Shown piece after piece: positions 38,801 through 50,000 of a stretch of DNA of 64,000 bases (the first letter of the stretch is position 1; the number at the start of each line of letters is the position of its first letter). Below the pieces are notes generated by a model. It was not told the origin of the DNA, searched no databases, and saw nothing but the letters and a program-made list of their open reading frames with translations. The position numbers and the translations under genes were made by a program. The stretch is from positions 3,906,001-3,970,000 of the forward strand of contig NC_063256.1 of the NCBI RefSeq assembly GCF_019578655.1, read 5' to 3'. The DNA comes from Ricinus communis. Lineage: Eukaryota; Streptophyta; Magnoliopsida; Malpighiales; Euphorbiaceae.

Positions 38801-40896
38801 AAAAGGCTAAGCAAGCTCTAAAACCTGGCCCTCTACAAAGGCAAAGCCATAAATTCTTTTTTGTTTTCTCACTGCAAGCAACCTAACTAACTCCCCTGTG
38901 CTTGAATTGATTGTGAGCTGAGGTCTAACAATTTTTAGGTTATTGAAGGAGGGTTTTTGATGTTATTACAAGGGATAAGTGGGGTTGCCTTCATTTTTGT
39001 TTTCTTAAAAGAAAAAAAGAAAGAAAACTGTTGGAGTAGGACATTAGTGTCTGATACTATTGCTGTGCAAAGCTGGACTCAATTGCCTTAATAATGGCTG
39101 TGTTATCCTTTTCCACAATTCATAATCCTTATCTGTATTCCTCTTTCTCCCTTCCCCCTTCTCATGTCAGCCTCACGACCAATTTAGATATGTCTATTTT
39201 GAATTTACAGCATATTTTGTATTAATTATAAGTTGGATAAAATACTCTGTTACCAGCGGATTAATCCAATGAAAGATTAATTCGTTAATAAGAGTTTAAG
39301 TCTTAATTAACATTTTAAAGATTGAATAACTATAGGTGTAATAACTCATTATATAAATAATTTTATAACGATTAATTAATAGTCATCCAACTTTATATAT
39401 TAATACTTCCTTTTCTATTTTATGAATATTTAGTCAATTATATATTTATATAATGAGTTATTATTTCTTTTTCTTTTTTTAAATTTTGACATAATTATCT
39501 AGTATTCCGGTTATGAAAATGTTATGTTTTATTACAGTTTTGGCATAATTACTCTGAAAATTTCTTAAAACTATATAAGTGGTGCGTTCTTGTTAACTAT
39601 TATAGTTTAAATCTATGGTATTTTAAAAATTTAAAGTTAATTGAAAGTATGAAGTGTTTGCTTGGCACCTAAAGAGCCAAATATCAAGTTATTACTGAAT
39701 GGGCCTAAGTAAATGGGCCATCTAATTGTAGTACTAGAATGCACATGGGATTCTACAATCAACATCACCTTATAAACAAAATTGCTTAAAAATTCAAAAA
39801 GAAAATGAAAACATTTATCATGTCCTAGCAATTTGCAAATCGTACCTAACAAATAATGACAAGCTTAGGTCTGCTTCAAAGCCTGCGGAGAAAGTACCCA
39901 CAAGTGGGCAAGTGACTTTCAGTTGAGAGGTTACATAAGTCCTTTCCTTTTGAGTTCTTTAAAGACTTTGTATAATAGGCAAGATAAAAGAAAAATTAAA
40001 GTTTGAGCATTGGCGAGGTGGCTTAAAATTTTCCACATCAAAAGATTTGATATGGATTGCATTTTGTTTATTTGGTTGAGGATTTAGCACTAATGAGTTT
40101 CTATGAACAAATTCGAACAAGTCTTTATTGGAACATACTTAGAATAGCTCATGAGATACCTAATTCTTTATAATTTGGCGATCAGACAACTATACCTATA
40201 GTTGAATGACTGCCCAATGGGTATAGAAGTATGCCTATTCAGTATAATCTTTTCATATGCAATTCAATCCTTAAATGAATTTGTAGGGCAAGTATACGAG
40301 GTTAAGTTTTGACTTATAGGACAACAAAAGGAAATATCATTTTACTATAATTATTGTATTTTATTAGCAACGTGAAGAAATATATTTTTTATCAACTGAT
40401 TTATTCCCATTAGATAGTGAGATAGGCCAAATATAGTACAAGAGATCAAAATGGCATAGGACAACCTCCTCAAAGAAATACACAAGAACAATCTAGGGGT
40501 AGCTTGGTGGGAATGGTTTTTACCGAGTGGTTGAAGGTTTTGGTTCACATTCAAGAGGGGAAAGTTTCTTGGGGACATTTCCTGAAGAGCGCCCAGGGCG
40601 CACTTCAATTGATTTTCACTCTCTGACTCCGAGATTGGTGTTCTGGTGATAGGTTCAAGCATGGTTTTACGAATATTCTAAAATGGTAAAAAACTCGTAT
40701 GATCACGAGCAGCAAGAATTGCTACCTTCGGTCATTTCCTCTTTCCATTTTTGATTTTTTTTTTAAAAAGAAATACACAAGAAAACATAGCACAAGCTTT
40801 AACATGAACCCGACATTGGTATAAAACCAGTGCGATACTGAAACTAACCAAAGTGTCAAAATATAAACAAGATGGTTCGCCATGAAAATTGGTTAT
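35890..40896. other. Gene-poor intergenic DNA
   Basis: Five kilobases with no gene I can support. The left end is the RING gene 3' UTR. Open frames at 36462, 37351, 37815, 38506, 39637 and 40351 are short, have no family features and no consistent splice context. The right edge is the 3' LTR of the copia element. Confidence 0.5.
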
Positions 40897-41247
40897 TGTG
40901 AACTTTTTGTGATTAATAATGAATCTTTACAGAATGAGAATTCTAAGCTATTTTGTGTAAATTTGCTTTGATATATACATAGTTGAGCTGGTAACGGTCT
41001 TTAAACTACCTAGGGAGCTCCTATGGTCTATGTCAACGTTAATTTCTCTTTTAGGAATGGTTGAAGCGACCTTTCTTCCTTAGGGAAGAAAGGTTGCTCC
41101 TTTTTCCAGTCTGCAGGCCTATGATGACTTGTCTGTACAGCAGAGAGCTGTACAGACCTGAGGCCATGCCCTTTGGTCCCTTGATCCTTTGACCTTTGGT
41201 CACTAGTGTAGTAGCTGGGTAAGTCTTCTTTCCTTCGGTCTTCAACA
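40897..41247 (-). repeat. 3' LTR of the copia element (351 bp)
   Basis: Begins TGTTGAAGACC on the minus strand and ends in CA (TGTGAAC on the plus strand), the usual TG...CA ends. It is preceded on its 5' side by the polypurine tract. It matches the right LTR over 317 bp with 8 differences and carries 34 bp (41214-41247) that the right copy lacks. Confidence 0.93.
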
Positions 41248-41259
41248 CTCCCCCTCAAG
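41248..41259 (-). other. Polypurine tract of the copia element
   Basis: Reads CTTGAGGGGGAG on the minus strand directly before the TG of the 3' LTR. This is the usual plus-strand DNA primer site of plant copia elements. Confidence 0.85.
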
Positions 41260-41390
41260 ATGGGTTCGAATAAGTTGATAGACCCCATCTTGTTAAGTAG
41301 GTTTAGATGATTTGATCTATCGAGCGCCTTTGTGAATATGTCTGCTAATTGTTCATGACTTATGATAAAGGGGGTTTCAATATCTCCGGA

Positions 41391-42893
41391 TTAAACTTTT
41401 TCTCTTATGAAATGACAGTCAACTTCTATGTGTTTGATTCTTTCGTGAAAAACTGGATTTGATGCGATGTGTCTGGCTGCTTGATTATCGCAATACATCT
41501 TCATAGGACATTTGCATTCTATTTTCATATCAGCTAGCACTTGCTTAATCCAGATGAGCTCACTGGCTGTTGATGCCATGGCACAATATTCCGCTTCTGC
41601 GCTGGATCTTGCGGTTACAGATTATTTTTTGCTTTTCCAGGTTACTAGGTTTCCTCCTACGAAGGTGCAAAACCTCGAGGTTGACTTTCTATCACAGCTT
41701 CCTGCCCAATATGCATCAGAGAAACCAACAATAGTGTTATCATTATTATTTTTCATCCAAATATCTTGACCTGGGATACTTTTGAGATATCTAAGAATCC
41801 GATCAACAGCATCTAAGTGAGAGGTACGAGGAGCATGCATAAACTGACTGACCATACTAACTGCGTAAGCTATATCAGGCCTAGTTACTGTTAAGTAAAT
41901 TAATTTTTCTACTAGACGTTGATAGTGCCCAATGTTGTCTAAAGGGTCTCCATCTTTTAAGTTGAGCTTTGTTTTAGTTTTCATTGGGGTGTTTATGGGT
42001 TTCGCTCCAATCTTTCCTGTTTCTTTTAGTAAGTCAAGGACGTACTTTCTTTGACACAAAAATAGGCCTTGATGAGATTTGGCTATTTCTATTCCAAGGA
42101 AGTAGGACAATTGACCAAGGTCTTTTATGTCAAATTCCTCTTTTAGTTTCTGTTTTACTTTCTCAATTTCCATGTTATCACTCCCAGTTATAATGATATC
42201 ATCCATATAAACCAAGATAATGATGGTGCATGTGTGTGTGTGTTTTACAAACATGGAGGAATCAGAGACACATTTACCGAAATTGATTTTTAAGAGAAAA
42301 AGGCTTAGCTTGGCATACCATGCTCTCGGAGATTGTTTCAATCCGTAGATTGCCTTTTTTAGCTTACATACCAGGGAACGATCTGATGTGGATTTGTGAC
42401 CTGGAGGAAGTGTCATATAGACTTCTTCTTCTAGGGATCCTTGAAGGAATGCATTCTTCACATCCATTTGGAATAGACTCCAGCCAGAGTTAGTAGCAAC
42501 AAATAATAAAATTCGAACAATGCTCATTTTTGCCACAGGGGCAAAAGTTTCCTGGTAGTCAATCCCATAGGTTTGAGTGAACCCTTTTGCTACCAACCTA
42601 GTTTTATATCTCTCAATAGTTCCATCATGTTTATATTTTATTTTATATACCCATTTACACCCGACGGGTTTTTTTATTTTGGGGCAAGGGGATAAGATCC
42701 CAGGTGTCATTTTTTTCAAGGGCTTGAAGCTCCTCCTCCATAGATTTGCACCATTTGGAATTGGTGTTAGCTTCATAGAAGGAGGTGGGTTTGATGTGAT
42801 GGGTAAGATTCCCCAGATAGGCTTTATACTGGCTTGATATTGATTTATAAGAAATGAAGTTTTGGATAGGATACAAAACCTCATGAGACACAT
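41391..42893 (-). pseudogene. copia pol: reverse transcriptase and RNase H, broken
   Basis: A 423-codon frame (42893-41622) holds the reverse transcriptase: WVYKIKYKHDGTIERYK, KNAFLQG, YGLKQSPRAWY and the catalytic YMDD followed by IIITG. It then reads into RNase H (PDIAYAVS, GSCDRKSTS). A single in-frame TAA at 41622-41624 cuts RNase H. The same frame reopens at once and runs to a second TAA at 41391-41393 after HFIREKV; similar sequence continues to about 41260. Both stops replace an expected CAA. A frameshift in an A-run near 42669-42675 separates this frame from the upstream linker (42891-42655). Not functional as it stands. Confidence 0.93.
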
Positions 42894-43177
42894 AGTCCCT
42901 TAATCTGACATAGGGCCTGGTGGGTCGAGTAGATCTTCGTAAGGTAACTTCTTCATGTGACTCTTCTCCAATTTCTCCCCTTGAAGGAATTACCGTAGAG
43001 TCTGGAGTGAACTCGCCCTCGAGATGAACATCCTGCGTTTGACTATCAGATAAAGAAATATCATGTGAAAATAATAATGTGTCAGGGTCAGTGGTACTGA
43101 TTGGATCACGGGGAAAGTAAGGGTCATTTTCAGCAAAGGAGACGTTGCGAGAGATGTAAGTTGTGTGCGTAGTAGAA

Positions 43178-43932
43178 TCATAGCATTTGTAACCCTTTTT
43201 TTTCAGAGGAGCACCCTAAAAACACAGTTTTAACTGAGCTTGTGTCAAATTTGTGTCTTCTTTTGACATGAACAAAAATAAGACAGCCAAAAATGCGGAG
43301 ATGGCCAAGATCAATTTTCCGACCTTTCAAAATTTCTAAGGGGCTGAGATGATTTAATGTAACACTAGGAAGGCGGTTGATGAGATACGTGGTGATTAAT
43401 AGGGCATCTGACCAAAAAATATTTGGGACATTATGTTGGAAAAGTAAGGTCCGGGTCACTTCAAGAAGGTGCCTTTTTTTCGTTCAGAAACTCCATTTTG
43501 TTCAGGGGTGTTGATACATGTGATTTGGTGCAAGATTCCATGTTGAGTAAAAAAGGCTGAAATTTTTTTGTTAATGTATTCAGTTCCATTGTTGGCAGTG
43601 TATTGATTTTGAATGAAGTTGTAAAAATTTTGAAAGCAAGTGAATACTTCATTCTTCCCTTTTAATAAATAGAGCAAAGTGGTTCGGGAATAATTATCGA
43701 TAAACGTGATAAAATAATGAAAATGATTATAAGAAGTGACGGGGGCAAGTCCCCAAACATCAGAATAAATTAACTCAAACATTTTTTCAGATATGCTAGT
43801 AGATAAAGGGAAAGGTAATCGCGTATGTTTGAAAAATTTGCAAATGTCACGACAACTAGAGTTTAATTTGGAAGATAAAAGTCTGTTAAGGACACTATCA
43901 GAAGGATGCCCAAATCGCCTATGCATCAACAT
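43178..43932 (-). pseudogene. copia integrase, broken
   Basis: Two overlapping frames, 43932-43456 and 43459-43178, cover the pre-integrase zinc region (HRRFGHPS, KHTRLPFP) and the integrase core (SDVWG, FIDNYSR, NGTEY, NGVSERK). The C-terminal part has LINRLPS and FGCLIFVHV. A one-base change in an A-run near 43478-43486 shifts the frame just after SERK. The catalytic Asp usually found before NG in this motif reads as Asn (codon 43591-43593). The upstream tail of the pre-integrase segment (GKMIGEGYF) is in another frame at about 44030-43980. Confidence 0.9.
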
Positions 43933-44219
43933 TCCTTGATCGACCGGGCTCGTCGATGTAAGACACTAGTTGGGGGGGTCTTTAAAGTAATAAGGCCGTT
44001 TTTAAAATATCCCTCACCAATCATCTTCCCGGTGATGCGATCCTGACCCATGACATTGTTGTTGATTTACGAGAGATTGGAGCTAAGAAATAAGTTGGAA
44101 AATTTGTAGATTCTCACCGGCCTAGTCCCGGGCCGGATCGGGTCGAGTCTTGGGTTCGAGCTTGGGGAAAGTGTTTGGGCCGGGCTGGGCTGAGATGCTG
44201 GACTCGGGCCGAGTATAGT

Positions 44220-45211
44220 CTATGGGCTCGGTTTTTTTAAATGAACCCGACCCATGCTGCTGACCTGACCCAACCCTATGGCATATGTTACCCAGGAACC
44301 CGCTCTCTTCATTTCCGTCTCTTCTAGGGTTGCCTCCAAACCACCTTTCTCCTCTCTCTCTTCTTCCTCCGCCTCCCCTAAAGTTTGTGTGAGGTCCTTT
44401 CTCCCCCCGACCATGTAGCGGTCGCAGCTGGGGTTGAAGAAGCCAACATTTGTCACGGGTGTGACCGCCGGCAGTGATCGCACTGTCGGCAAGAATGGGC
44501 TCCTCGCAAACGCCTGGAGTCGGGGTGGCGAGAGAGAAACACCCAGTTTTCTGGGTTGTCTAGGTGAGAGGTGTTCACCGTGACGCGTCTGGTTTCTTTC
44601 TGTTGGAAGAGGGCTATGACGTCGTCAATCTTTGGAAGAGAGTTGGACAGTAGGACTTGCGAGCGCAGCGCCTCATAACTGGAGTCCAAACTCCCCAGGT
44701 AGGTATAAACTAAATCTTGTTCGGCTCTCTTTCTGATCTCTTCTGGATCTGTGGTGGGTGGGAGGTAGTTTTGCAACTCCTCCCACCTGGTTAAAACTTC
44801 TGTAGCATAGTTTGTGCTTGATTTTGTCCCCTGTTTGATTTGAGAAAGCTCCTATTTTAGATTAAAAATATGAGCAAAATTTTGCTCGTGCCCGTATAAG
44901 CCTTTCATTTTCCTCCAAATTTCTTGTGAGGATTCGAGTAACATGCATAGTCATGAAATTTGCGGCTCCATTGTATTTTTGAGGAGGGACATGACCATAT
45001 GGTCAGTTGTCTGCCATTCCTCAATCTCCTCTGTTTCTTCTTTAGTCGGTTGTACTAGATTGATAGGAGTTGGTATGCTTTTGATTCCTGTGATGAATCC
45101 CAACTTTTTTCTGCCGCTCAAACTGATGTATACTGACCTAGACCACTCAAAGTAGTTCTGGTTGCCTTTGAGCACAATGTTGGTTAGCTTTGAAATATCA
45201 CTGTGGGACAT
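44220..45211 (-). pseudogene. copia gag, broken
   Basis: The start codon at 45211 lies 43 bp inside the primer-binding site. The first frame (45211-44951) has the gag N-terminal region with NYFEWSRSV. The second (44776-44453) has LGSLDSSYEALRSQVL, followed by a degenerate zinc-knuckle (CDHCRRSHPCDKCW) that runs into a third frame (44492-44220). Stops near 44951 and 44855 and a shift near 44460 break the gene. No protease DSGA motif is seen between the zinc knuckle and the pre-integrase region. Confidence 0.85.
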
Positions 45212-45254
45212 TTTGAGTTTCTGAGGTTGGGGTAGATGATGAGAGGTTAAACCT

Positions 45255-45266
45255 GCTCTGATACCA
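45255..45266 (-). other. tRNA-iMet primer-binding site
   Basis: TGGTATCAGAGC on the minus strand, immediately inside the 5' LTR. It is the exact 12-nt complement of the 3' end of plant initiator tRNA-Met, the usual copia primer. Confidence 0.95.
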
Positions 45267-45583
45267 TGTGAACTTTCTGTGATTAATAATGAATCTTTAC
45301 AGAATGAGAATTCTAAGCTATTTTGTGTAAATTTGCTTTGATATATACATAGTTGAGCTGGTAACGGTCTTTAAACTACCTAGGGAGCTCCTATGGTCTA
45401 TGTCAACGTTAACTTCTCTTTTAGGAATGGTTGAAGCGACCTTTTTTCCTTAGGGAAGAAATGTTGCTCCTTTTTCCTTTCTGCAGGCCTATGATGACTT
45501 GTCTGTACAGCAGAGAGCTGTACATACCTGAGGCCATGCCCTTTGGTCCCTTGATCCTTTGATCTTTGGTCACTAGTGTAGTA
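45267..45583 (-). repeat. 5' LTR of the copia element, truncated
   Basis: Direct repeat of 40897-41213. It stops matching at 45583, where plus-strand AAAAAATATGAGCC begins instead of the last 34 bp present in the other LTR. The missing part is the start of U3, so the promoter end of the element is incomplete. Confidence 0.93.
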
Positions 45584-46190
45584 AAAAATATGAGCCAATG
45601 GGCCACAAAACTAAGAGTCATCATTTGACAAATAATATACATATAATTCTATCAAATATAATAGTAAGTTTAATTATTTATTAGTATTGAATTTGAAATT
45701 GGTGATTATAATTAATTATAGAAACTGTAATAACATAAGAGGATTATATTTTCTATATTTAGTTGTCAGTATTTAGTAACTACAATTTTAGTGGGGGTAC
45801 AAATTAAAATAGCTAAGAAATATAAGGAGATTTTTGAACTTTTCAGAAACAACTTCTACTCCTGATTCCTTCCATAAATCACTGCATGCATTAAAAAATA
45901 AATAAATAATGATACAGTCTTCTTCTTGCATTCCTAACACGTCAAGGAGGAATCCAAGCAGCAGAATTTAACTCATTAGGACATCACATTCTGAGATTAA
46001 ATAATTGATTATCATTACTAAAAGACAGAACAGAGTTAAAAGAGTGTTCATGCATTGTTTCCACCTTATGGTTCATATCAAAAGTAAATATGCTAATGCT
46101 ATAATTAGTTATATTTTTTTATCTATAATCATTGGCCTAAGCTGACGATGCTTGTTTTCCCATTGCAGTGAAGTTTCATTTCCTAGCGAC

Positions 46191-47072
46191 CAATTAGTGT
46201 ATAATTGATGGGTCCAAAAGTCGGATTCATCACAAAATTCCTTGTCACGATAATCAACTAAAGTAGAAAGCAAAAAATTAAACCATCCTTCCATGCTAAT
46301 TTATAATTAACAAAAATAAATAGAGAAAAGCAATTATAGAATCCATGAAAGTCATTTAGCAATATATTATACCTTCCAGATATTTAAAAGGGTTTTTCAT
46401 CATTTGATGAAAGGAATCAAATCAAGCTTATTCGACAATCATTCATTCGCATAATCAAATAATTTAGAACAACCTATTTTATTATTTTATTATTTTTCAT
46501 ACGAACAGCATGGCCTAAAAGGAATAAAAAATTTAAATAATCTGAAATTTTTGCCTAACAGCTAAACCAAATTCGAATTTACTATAGTTGATCACTTGAT
46601 GGAAAAGAAAAAAAGAAAAACACTTAGCAACAGTTAGGTAGCATATGAGCAATCAATTATATATATATATATAATTTCACTAAATATTTTAGTGAAATTG
46701 GCTGCTGGATATCAATTAGCTGCCTCAATCAAATCAAACACCCTCTTAATTTATAAATATTGACCTAAGTTCAATTAGTGTATAATTGATGGGTACCCAA
46801 AAGTTAGATTCATCACAAATTCTTTCTCATGGTGATCAAGTAAACTAAAAAGAGAAAAAAAAAAAAAAGTAGACAAGATTAGATCATTATTCCAAGCTAA
46901 TTTAGAATTAAAAAAAAAAAAAAAAGCAATTCTGGAATCCATGAAAGTGATTTAGCAAAACATTGCTGCTGGCAACATCTTAAACTTTCTTCTCCACCTT
47001 CAAAAAAATCAGATTATTTGATGAAGCAAATCGAATTATCCTCATTGGACAATCGTTCTTGCAAATTCAAAA
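46191..47072. repeat. Diverged direct repeat, two copies about 580 bp apart
   Basis: Copy 1 at about 46191-46455 and copy 2 at about 46772-47072. Both start CAATTAGTGTATAATTGATGG, then share GATTCATCACAAA, GCAATT...GGAATCCATGAAAGT, GATTTAGCAA and a final TTCGACAATC / TTGGACAATC block. Copy 2 contains extra A-runs. Non-coding; probably an old local duplication. Confidence 0.65.
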
Positions 47073-50000
47073 TCTCACTTTATTCTTTGCCGCTTGTGGA
47101 ATTAAAGACTAGGAATAGCCCTAAAGAAGTCTTCGCCAAAAATAATAAACAAACCTAATAAAGATTAGACGGATCATCCAGTAGGTTGTTGAAGAAGGCA
47201 CTTTTAAAGCACTGCTATTTGTAATTCCAACCACTGCCAATGTTGAAAAAGCAACCATAAAGTTTCATTTGGTTGTTAATTTAGGTGGGTTTTTGGTTTA
47301 CCTGCCAAGCACACAATAGCATAATATCTGGTTTAAAGATACATTTTCCTCTCTTTTTTCCTAAATCAGGCTTTCCACTGATCACACACCCTTTCTATTA
47401 TTCCTTCCATCCTTTCCACGCCATCTTCCACAGGTATTAGATGCCAAACTAAACATAATGAAAACACCTTAATCTGAAATAATATGGAGTGGTGCTTTGA
47501 TTTGCAAGTTCTAATTTCGAATATGATTATTTATTATCCGTGTTGAAGGATATTTTTATTATAAAAATGGATGGGCAAATTCGAATAAAAATACATTGTT
47601 TATCAAATCTCTAATATTAGATCAATAAATAAAATTACATTAAATATATCATACATTCCCATAATTTGGGAACATGTGTTATTTGAAAACTCATTAGTCT
47701 TTGGATAGTTAGTTAGTCATTTGATCAATTCCTTATTATTTGACTAGTTGATGGCTATGTTCTTATGTTTATAAACCTTGAAGTCACTTTTAAATTGCAT
47801 AATAATGTATCTGCTGCAAGTTAAAACATGATATATATTTTTTATTTTTTAAAATTTAATATATTATGGAGAAAATATAAAATCTAATGGGGTAGTTTAT
47901 CTTTTTTTTTATAGAAGTTGTCATATAATTTTTTTAGTAACATTTTTAGTACACTAAAAATTACATTATTAATAATTTATATCTAAATTCATTAACACCG
48001 TTACTACCAATTGAATTTCAAATAAAATCCAATAAATGTAAAATTGATCCTGTCATATAAATGACAAAGTCGGCTGATATATCACATTTTTACTTTACAT
48101 AAGGTTACACAATATTTTATTATTTTTATACAAAAAATTATCGACATTTAATTTTGTAGCATATTCAAATGATAATTATTGGCACTTTTTTCTTCTTGTT
48201 ACATGTATTCTTCTTCTTAGTCTAGTTTGAAGATATCCATAAATAAGAGATTGAGGTCCACGCTCGGGTGAAGACGCTGGAAGTAAGATTTCCAACTTAG
48301 AAGTATTTGGGGTCAAAACTTTTTTCTAGGTAAACAAACAATTATAAAGCCCTGAAGCACAGTTTATTTTGCCCGTGAAGAAGACAGCATTTGGAATCAC
48401 AAAAACCCAGTTGGATTTTATTTGCTTCTTTATTTTGATTTGCAGACAGGTTATGAGAAATTACAATTGGCTATTAGAAAAGCAAAAGGTCATGAGAAGA
48501 TACGATTGTAGCAAATGTGATGATCACTTTTCTTGCAACAACATTTGCACATGGGCTGGTGATTTTACACAAAGAAGAATATGACAATTTTCTTCTTATT
48601 CAACATTAATATTAAATATTTGACTTTATGCCTTTCTAAGTCGTTGTATGATATCATTAAGCACACCACTTACCCCCCAAAACATAATTATATTTTTATG
48701 GATATTTCATTTTGAAATCTCCCAGAAAATCCATTTTAAATATATATTTATTTTTTATTATTTAAAATTAATATATATAATAATTATCTATTAATTTATT
48801 GTATTGATAAAAACACACATTAAATTCATACAAAAATATTTCACATATTTTTACATCAATGATATTTTCATACTTTAGGGGAAAGTGCTTTTAACAACAA
48901 TAATAATAAATTTAATGATTTAGATAATTATTATATAAATTATATCCTATAATTTTATTTTAAAATATTTAATAAATTATTTATATAATAATTCATTAGA
49001 ACAACTATCTCTATTTTGCTAAAGAACGGCAACAGCTTCAATCACGTCAACATCTTCACACTTACAATTAACATAGTATTTGTCTAGGAAATTATTGAAA
49101 GTTAATGATCATGGGTTACAACCCATTAGGAAGTGATGTTCGACTAAAAATTAATACAAAAATTATAACAAATTATACGTGAAACAGAAAATGATTAATT
49201 GAGAATAAGCAAATTAATAAACAGAAAAGAAAATAATATAAAAAATAATAGGATAATTAAATTGAAAAAATAATTGTAATGTAATAAAAAGAATAATAAT
49301 AAACAGAAAGGGATGCTTTTCCGGAGAACATAAGTCAACAACGGAAATGATGTATTTGGGATTATTTAAGAAAAGAAAAAGAAGAAATAAAATAATAAGG
49401 TGTTTTTCTTTTGGGAGTTTCGGACAAAAGAGAGAGGAAGAGAATCCAGAGGAACAGTGAAAGGTGAGAGCAGACAGAAAAGAAAGAAAAATCTTTTTTA
49501 TCAAATGTGGTATCCACATTGGGCTGTGGTGAATGGTTAGTTCATTTCAGTAGAGTTGAGGATAATTCTTTTTCAAGATGGACGGTTCAGATCAAAAAAC
49601 ACCGAGTTACTTACGGACAAAACACCAAATAAAATTATAAAAGAAAAAGGAAAAAGGATGCTGGGTTTCATTTGTAATGTGTTGTTGTCTTGTTGTTGGA
49701 TGGATCATTTAAAACCGTCTCGTTGGTTATTGGCAGTTAAAGTTCAAAATTTCACTAAAGCAACACGTAAACACACAGCTATTACGTGGCTGCCCTCTTT
49801 TACACCTAGTGGTTCAGTTTCTTTATTTAAATCTTTACTTTCAAATTAAATCTTGTAGTTTCCTTCTAGTGTCATACTGATAATAATAATATTTTTATTT
49901 TTAATAATTAACTATTTCATAAGCTGGGGACTTTCTAAACTACTATAAATTTTATTTTGGTCCTATAAAATTAGTTATATGTAATATTATTAATTTTATA

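Larger units (their letters stand above)
40897..45583 (-). mobile_element. Ty1/copia LTR retrotransposon, defective, minus strand
   Basis: Complete layout of a copia element read on the minus strand: 5' LTR (right), primer-binding site, gag, integrase, reverse transcriptase, RNase H, polypurine tract, 3' LTR (left). Integrase before reverse transcriptase defines Ty1/copia. All coding parts are interrupted by stops or frameshifts and the protease part is not visible, so it cannot move by itself. The LTRs differ at 8 of 317 hand-aligned positions (about 2.5%). It lies in the gene-poor interval between the RING and expansin genes. The outer end of the right LTR is truncated, so no target-site duplication can be read. 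Confidence 0.95.

Noticed and set aside
40351..40662. 103-codon minus-strand frame beside the copia element
   Set aside because: Outside the LTR, no retroelement or plant domain visible. Probably chance.
49214..49519. 101-codon Phe/Leu/Ile-rich minus-strand frame
   Set aside because: Composition follows from an A-rich plus strand; it looks like low complexity rather than a membrane protein.
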